From positions 1-64,000 of the forward strand of contig PZPC01000019.1 of NCBI GenBank assembly GCA_003045895.1: a DNA stretch of 64,000 nt, given 5' to 3'. Below the pieces are notes generated by a model. The model was not told the origin of the DNA, searched no databases, and saw only the letters and a list, made by a program, of their open reading frames with translations. A program made the translations under genes and the position numbers. This stretch comes from Bacteroidota bacterium (GTDB lineage Bacteria; Bacteroidota; Bacteroidia; Chitinophagales; Saprospiraceae). Positions 60,701 to 64,000 of this stretch are shown here, one piece after another. Within the stretch, counting starts at the first letter, position 1. The number at the start of each line of letters is the position of its first letter.

Positions 60701-60807
60701 GTTTTTCACTCTAAGGGCACTGTCCTCCGAGGTTTACCCACCCTGCGAAGCCATACCTTCACTTTCTGCTCTCCGATGAATGGTTTCAACCTTGGAGGTC
60801 TACACCT
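60701..60807 (+). repeat. Left direct repeat of the AT-rich island (107 bp)
   Basis: Begins TTTTTCACTC and ends GGAGGTCTAC; matches the right copy at 62561-62668 over its full length with about a dozen differences, including GAATGGTTTCAACC in both. Each copy has an internal inverted repeat CCTCCGAGGTT / AACCT(T/C)GGAGG. The two copies bracket the kinase/partner genes. Confidence 0.75.
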
Positions 60808-60855
60808 TATGCTGAACACAGGCCTGGCTTTTGGCGCTGCCTTTTGCCACGAAAA

Positions 60856-61998
60856 ATGACTAGAAAGGATGAAAAACTTACCATATTAAAATGGTATAGT
60901 CGTAAAGTATATGGATATGATAAATCAATGAATTGGACTTTAGTTGAGGATGAAGAGTCTGATCAAAACAGAAACGATATAATCAAAAATTATAGCGGAG
61001 GAATTGCTTTAAATAAGATACATGGATGTGTTAAGTGTTTGCGTAAACGTCATTATCAAGTATTAACAAATGTAGTAGGGGGAGATGCTCCGAAGGACTT
61101 TATTAAAATATGGGAATACGAGAGGAACAAAAGGACTCGTAAAAAAGTTTGTCGTAAATACATTGCAAAAGTTGGCCATAAATGGTATCCACTAGAGGGT
61201 ATTTCTGAATATCTTTTGAATCAAATTGGAGAAGAACTTGGCTTAGAAATGGCTAATTCTATGTTACGGATTGGGCATGGACAGCTTCGATTTCTTAGTG
61301 AGTATTTCCTAAAACCTGAGGAAAATTTGATGCACGGAGCGCAGATATATTCGGCGTATCTAAATGAAACCGACATACATTTTGTTGAAGAAATAGAGAG
61401 ACAAAATTGGGCCCGATCACTTTTGACTTTTCAAGTTACTAAAAATGCTATAGCATTTTTGTTTCCTTTAGAGAGTCCGCAAATAATGGAGAGTCTTGTG
61501 AAGATGCTGCTATTAGATGCAATTACAGGGAATAATGATAGACATTTTTATAATTGGGGAGTCATTACACATATTGAAGGTAGTACACCGCCTAGGTTTT
61601 CTCCAATTTATGATTCTGCCAGAGGATTATTTTGGAACACTAATGAAAAAACCTTAGAAAGTAAGTACTTTATCAAAAAAAAAGCTGGAATTGAAATCAA
61701 TAGGGTTTACTTAGATAAGTATATTAATCTGTCGCGCCCAAAAATTGGTTGGGATGGCCTAGAGGAAATCAATCATTTTCAATTGATATGTAATATTTGT
61801 CAAACTTTCCCAGAATATCGAAATATTTGCACTGAGTACTTAAATCCCATATATTTACAGAACGTTATAGATGTTCTTGATAAAAAATTCACAACATTTT
61901 ACACTGAAAAACGGTTGTTGTTAGTAAAGGAATGTTTGAAAAGAAGATTCCAACTACTTACCGAGGCTGTACAAAACCAAAATTTATCAATATGTTAA
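60856..61998 (+). CDS. HipA-type serine/threonine kinase, AT-rich island gene
   Basis: 380 residues from ATG 60856 (TTG 60844 possible). HipA-kinase C-terminal features: catalytic GNNDRHFYNWG with D228 and N233, and the metal-binding Asp253 in SPIYDSARGLFW. Earlier, KYIAKVGHKWYPLEGISEYL supplies a lysine-bearing region. No signal peptide, so cytoplasmic. HipA-type toxins phosphorylate glutamyl-tRNA synthetase or related targets to cause growth arrest. The base composition is far more AT-rich than the rest of the window, and codon use is different, which implies transfer. The next gene, a HipA N-terminal-like protein, overlaps its stop codon. No DNA-binding antitoxin is visible. Confidence 0.8.
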   Translation: MTRKDEKLTILKWYSRKVYGYDKSMNWTLVEDEESDQNRNDIIKNYSGGIALNKIHGCVKCLRKRHYQVLTNVVGGDAPKDFIKIWEYERNKRTRKKVCRKYIAKVGHKWYPLEGISEYLLNQIGEELGLEMANSMLRIGHGQLRFLSEYFLKPEENLMHGAQIYSAYLNETDIHFVEEIERQNWARSLLTFQVTKNAIAFLFPLESPQIMESLVKMLLLDAITGNNDRHFYNWGVITHIEGSTPPRFSPIYDSARGLFWNTNEKTLESKYFIKKKAGIEINRVYLDKYINLSRPKIGWDGLEEINHFQLICNICQTFPEYRNICTEYLNPIYLQNVIDVLDKKFTTFYTEKRLLLVKECLKRRFQLLTEAVQNQNLSIC

Positions 61999-62378
61999 AT
62001 TGGCTTAATCGATGGAAGACGGAAGGCCAAGAGGAGTTGATCACTCCGAAAGGAAAAGTTATAGTATTCAATTTGAGTTATAAGCAACTTCTTGTTGGTA
62101 TCCTGCGATTGGATAGTGGGAAGTGGGTGTTTGAGTATACCGAAGAATTTAAGCAGCAAAAGCAAATAAAGCCGTTGCCCGATTTTCCTAATGTAGAGAA
62201 GGTTTATCGAAGCGAGGAATTATACCCTTTCTTCCTTCATCGGATACCAAGTCCAAAACAACCAAAAGTACAAGAGGAAATTAGGATACGCCATATTGAT
62301 GAAACAGATGAAGTTGAGTTACTTCGTTTGTTTGGTCGTAAGTCAATTTCTAATCCTTTTCTTCTCCGACCGGTGTAA
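61992..62378 (+). CDS. HipA N-terminal-like partner protein
   Basis: 128 residues from ATG 61992 (MLNWLNRWKTEGQ), which overlaps the kinase stop as ATGTTAA; an upstream start at 61932 would extend into the kinase. The pattern GKWVFEYTEEF then IKPLPDFPNVEKVYRSEELY and PFFLHRIPS resembles the HipA N-terminal subdomain (HipN/HipS), which in split systems is a separate protein. Here it follows the kinase, opposite to the usual order of N-terminal part first. Its role, whether antitoxin or regulatory subunit, is unknown. AT-rich like its partner. Confidence 0.7.
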   Translation: MLNWLNRWKTEGQEELITPKGKVIVFNLSYKQLLVGILRLDSGKWVFEYTEEFKQQKQIKPLPDFPNVEKVYRSEELYPFFLHRIPSPKQPKVQEEIRIRHIDETDEVELLRLFGRKSISNPFLLRPV

Positions 62379-62405
62379 CTAAAAAGGCTGTTTAAGTAAG
62401 ACTTT

Positions 62406-62447
62406 AGAGGTCAAATGTGTTAAAATACTAATTTGACCTCTTTTTTT
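62406..62447 (+). terminator. Rho-independent terminator of the island pair
   Basis: AGAGGTCAAAT / ATTTGACCTCT (11 bp, perfect) with a 14-nt loop followed by T7. It ends the kinase/partner operon 28 bases after its stop. Confidence 0.88.
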
Positions 62448-62560
62448 CAGCTTTGTAAAGCACCTTCAGAAGGGTGCAAACCAAAATGTTGCGCCTGTAC
62501 GGTAGAGATACAGCCAACATTGTTTGAATTCTTTGTATATACAGGGTCTTAATCACTTGG

Positions 62561-62668
62561 TTTTTTCACTCAAAGGGTAAACGTCCTCCGAGGTTTGCCC
62601 ACCCCGCGAAGCAATACCTTCACTTTCTGCGCTCCGATGAATGGTTTCAACCTCGGAGGTCTACCACT
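62561..62668 (+). repeat. Right direct repeat of the AT-rich island (108 bp)
   Basis: Partner of 60701-60807, same orientation. Here the internal inverted repeat is perfect: CCTCCGAGGTT / AACCTCGGAGG. Confidence 0.75.
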
Positions 62669-62679
62669 TCCGCCTCCTC

Positions 62680-62733
62680 AACTTTTTCACTTACCCCACT
62701 TTTACACTTGCCCCACTTTTTCCCATTTACACG
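62680..62733. repeat. TTTTACAC low-complexity tract upstream of the UbiB gene
   Basis: CCCCACTTTTACACTTGCCC and a related ATTTACACG unit. Unlike the other four tracts it does not follow a minus-strand stop codon. Confidence 0.5.
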
Positions 62734-62774
62734 CGGCCTCCTCTCCACCCTAGGTGAGCCGCCACAATAATGCT

Positions 62775-62782
62775 TACCTTTG
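62775..62782 (+). promoter_or_regulatory. Candidate -7 box of the UbiB-like kinase gene
   Basis: TACCTTTG matches TAnnTTTG, 27 bases upstream of ATG 62810. No clear -33. Confidence 0.45.
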
Positions 62783-62809
62783 CCCCTGCTAAAAATCCCG
62801 CAACCAACC

Positions 62810-64000
62810 ATGGCGAATAAACTACTGAGCTCTCCGGGGCGCCGCATCCGCAAGGCCTACTGGACGGCCCTGGTGGTGGCGTTCAGCTACCTGGGGCTTT
62901 ACTGGCGCAAGAAAATACTGGGGCAGCGGTACTACGAACGCCGGATTGGCGCCCTGCACGTGCGCAACGCCGAACGCGTGAAAACCGCCGTGCTGGAGCT
63001 GCAGGGGCTGTTCATCAAGGTCGGGCAATTGTTGTCGATCCTCACCAACTTCCTGCCGGAAGCCTATCAGGAACCGCTGGATAGCTTGCAGGATCAGGTA
63101 CCCGCCCGCCCCCTGGCCGAAGTGGAGCAGCGTATCGTGGCCGAATTCGGCGAAGGATCGGCCACCCTCTTTGCCGATTTCTCGGCGGTACCTCTGGCCG
63201 CCGCCTCCATCGGGCAGGCCCACCGGGCGCGGTTGCACGACGGCACCGAAGTGGTGGTGAAGATTCAACACGCCAACATCGAGACGGTAGCCGAGGTCGA
63301 CCTGCGCATCATCAACCGGCTGCAGCAGATGATCTCGTGGTGGTTCGACATCAAGGGCATGGACCACGTCTACACCCAGGTGCGGCAGATGATCGAGGAG
63401 GAGCTGGATTTCGTGGCCGAAGCCCACGCCATGCAGACCATAGCGGCCACCTTTGCCGACGAACCCCAGTTTGTGATTCCCGCTATCCATTCCCGGTTTT
63501 GCACCCAACGGGTACTGACCACCACCTGGTTCAGTGGGGTGAAGATCAACAAGACCCAGCAACTGGCAGCCTGGGGCATCGACCAGGAAGCACTCGCCGT
63601 GCGCCTGTTGCGCATCTACTGCCAGATGGTGCTGAAAGACGGCTTCTACCACGCCGATCCGCACCCCGGCAATATCCTGGTGCAGGAAGATGGCACCCTG
63701 GTTCTGCTCGACTTCGGGGCGGTAGCCCGCCTGCCCGTGGCCATGCGCGCGAGCTTGTCGCAACTCATCGAAGCCGCCATCAAAAACGACGTGGCTACCA
63801 TGGTGGAAGCGTCCCGCAAAATGGGCTTCGTGGCGCCTGGCCGGGAAGCCGAACGCGTAGCCCAGCAGATTATCGAAGCGATGCGCAATTTCCTGCGCGA
63901 CGAAATCAAACTGGAGGGGCTCAACTTCCGGGAGATCGAAGTGGATCCGTTCAACAACAGCCTTTTTTCTTTACTCAAAAATATCGGCTTCAGCGGCATC
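62810..64000 (+). CDS. ABC1/UbiB family atypical kinase, cut by the window end
   Basis: 397 codons without a stop, continuing past 64000. The KxGQ motif (FIKVGQLLS, K70-Q73) blocks the nucleotide lid and is diagnostic; the Ala-rich loop AAASIGQAH (about 130-140), the EEELDF acid pair, catalytic HADPHPGN (about 282-289) and the DFG motif (LLDFGAVAR) follow in the normal order. N-terminal basic stretch with a hydrophobic segment (ALVVAFSYLGLYW). The family supports ubiquinone/menaquinone or lipid metabolism, but its substrates are unclear. Start ATG 62810. Confidence 0.92.
   Translation, partial: MANKLLSSPGRRIRKAYWTALVVAFSYLGLYWRKKILGQRYYERRIGALHVRNAERVKTAVLELQGLFIKVGQLLSILTNFLPEAYQEPLDSLQDQVPARPLAEVEQRIVAEFGEGSATLFADFSAVPLAAASIGQAHRARLHDGTEVVVKIQHANIETVAEVDLRIINRLQQMISWWFDIKGMDHVYTQVRQMIEEELDFVAEAHAMQTIAATFADEPQFVIPAIHSRFCTQRVLTTTWFSGVKINKTQQLAAWGIDQEALAVRLLRIYCQMVLKDGFYHADPHPGNILVQEDGTLVLLDFGAVARLPVAMRASLSQLIEAAIKNDVATMVEASRKMGFVAPGREAERVAQQIIEAMRNFLRDEIKLEGLNFREIEVDPFNNSLFSLLKNIGFSGI

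Noticed and set aside
62822-63763. Minus-strand 313-codon frame at the right end
   Set aside because: It is opposite a + strand UbiB/ABC1 kinase frame that runs off the window end with all family motifs.
1-64000. tRNA or rRNA genes
   Set aside because: No cloverleaf-type sequence with a TTCGA-like arm and no rRNA-like stretch was seen by eye; a tRNAscan run would settle this.

Overview
This 64 kb window comes from a Bacteroidota genome, most likely a Saprospiria (Lewinella/Haliscomenobacter-like) member; that placement is an inference from gene families, not a computed phylogeny. The signs are type IX secretion C-terminal tails (PNPxxG followed by a beta-sandwich), two TonB-dependent receptors, a DUF4837 lipoprotein, a HYC_CC_PP protein beside a Cus pump, the alternative short GlmU-like protein, promoter elements of the Bacteroidota type (TAnnTTTG), and GC content that is high for the phylum except in one island. 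No tRNA, rRNA, insertion sequence or CRISPR array was found.

Layout. 0-8.5 kb: M23 peptidase, small membrane protein, FtsK, TonB receptor, a 31-residue lipoprotein gene and a MurG-like glycosyltransferase. 8.5-16.1 kb: a minus-strand copper/silver efflux operon in the order HYC_CC_PP protein, CusA-like pump, TolC-like channel, CusB-like adaptor, metal-binding lipoprotein, closed by a hairpin. 16.3-20 kb: a secreted GH13 amylase-like enzyme with three beta-sandwich modules. 20.3-24.7 kb: a heme-c DUF3365 lipoprotein, an unrecognised secreted protein made of five Trp/Cys modules, and a secreted gene split by a frameshift. 25-31.5 kb: clpB between two arrays of short hairpins, then a reductase/epimerase, two small genes and a site-2 protease. 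31.7-37.7 kb: SulP transporter, old yellow enzyme, TonB receptor. 37.7-40.2 kb: a decaying stretch with remnants of a UPF0175 antitoxin and probably an amino-acid permease around an intact S10 peptidase. 40.3-48.3 kb: beta-helix T9SS protein, AraC-type regulator, NRAMP-UspA fusion, M14 peptidase. 48.4-60.5 kb: housekeeping and envelope genes (bL31B, GlmU-like, FGE-like lipoprotein, LspA, MerC/Fur pair, DUF4837, MoxR, flippase, M42 peptidase). 60.7-62.7 kb: an AT-rich two-gene island encoding a HipA-type kinase and a HipA N-terminal-like partner, bracketed by 107/108-bp direct repeats. The window ends inside a UbiB/ABC1 kinase gene.

The most interesting points are the HipA-type island with its flanking repeats and no visible DNA-binding antitoxin, the C-x17-C module protein at 21.3 kb, a 127-bp inverted-repeat element present twice with a collapsed third copy, a TTTTACACC-rich sequence that follows several minus-strand stop codons, and the Fur/MerC divergent operator. 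Where an upstream in-frame start gave an implausible N-terminus, the start was moved to the codon that best fits a signal peptide or the family start; this is stated per gene.
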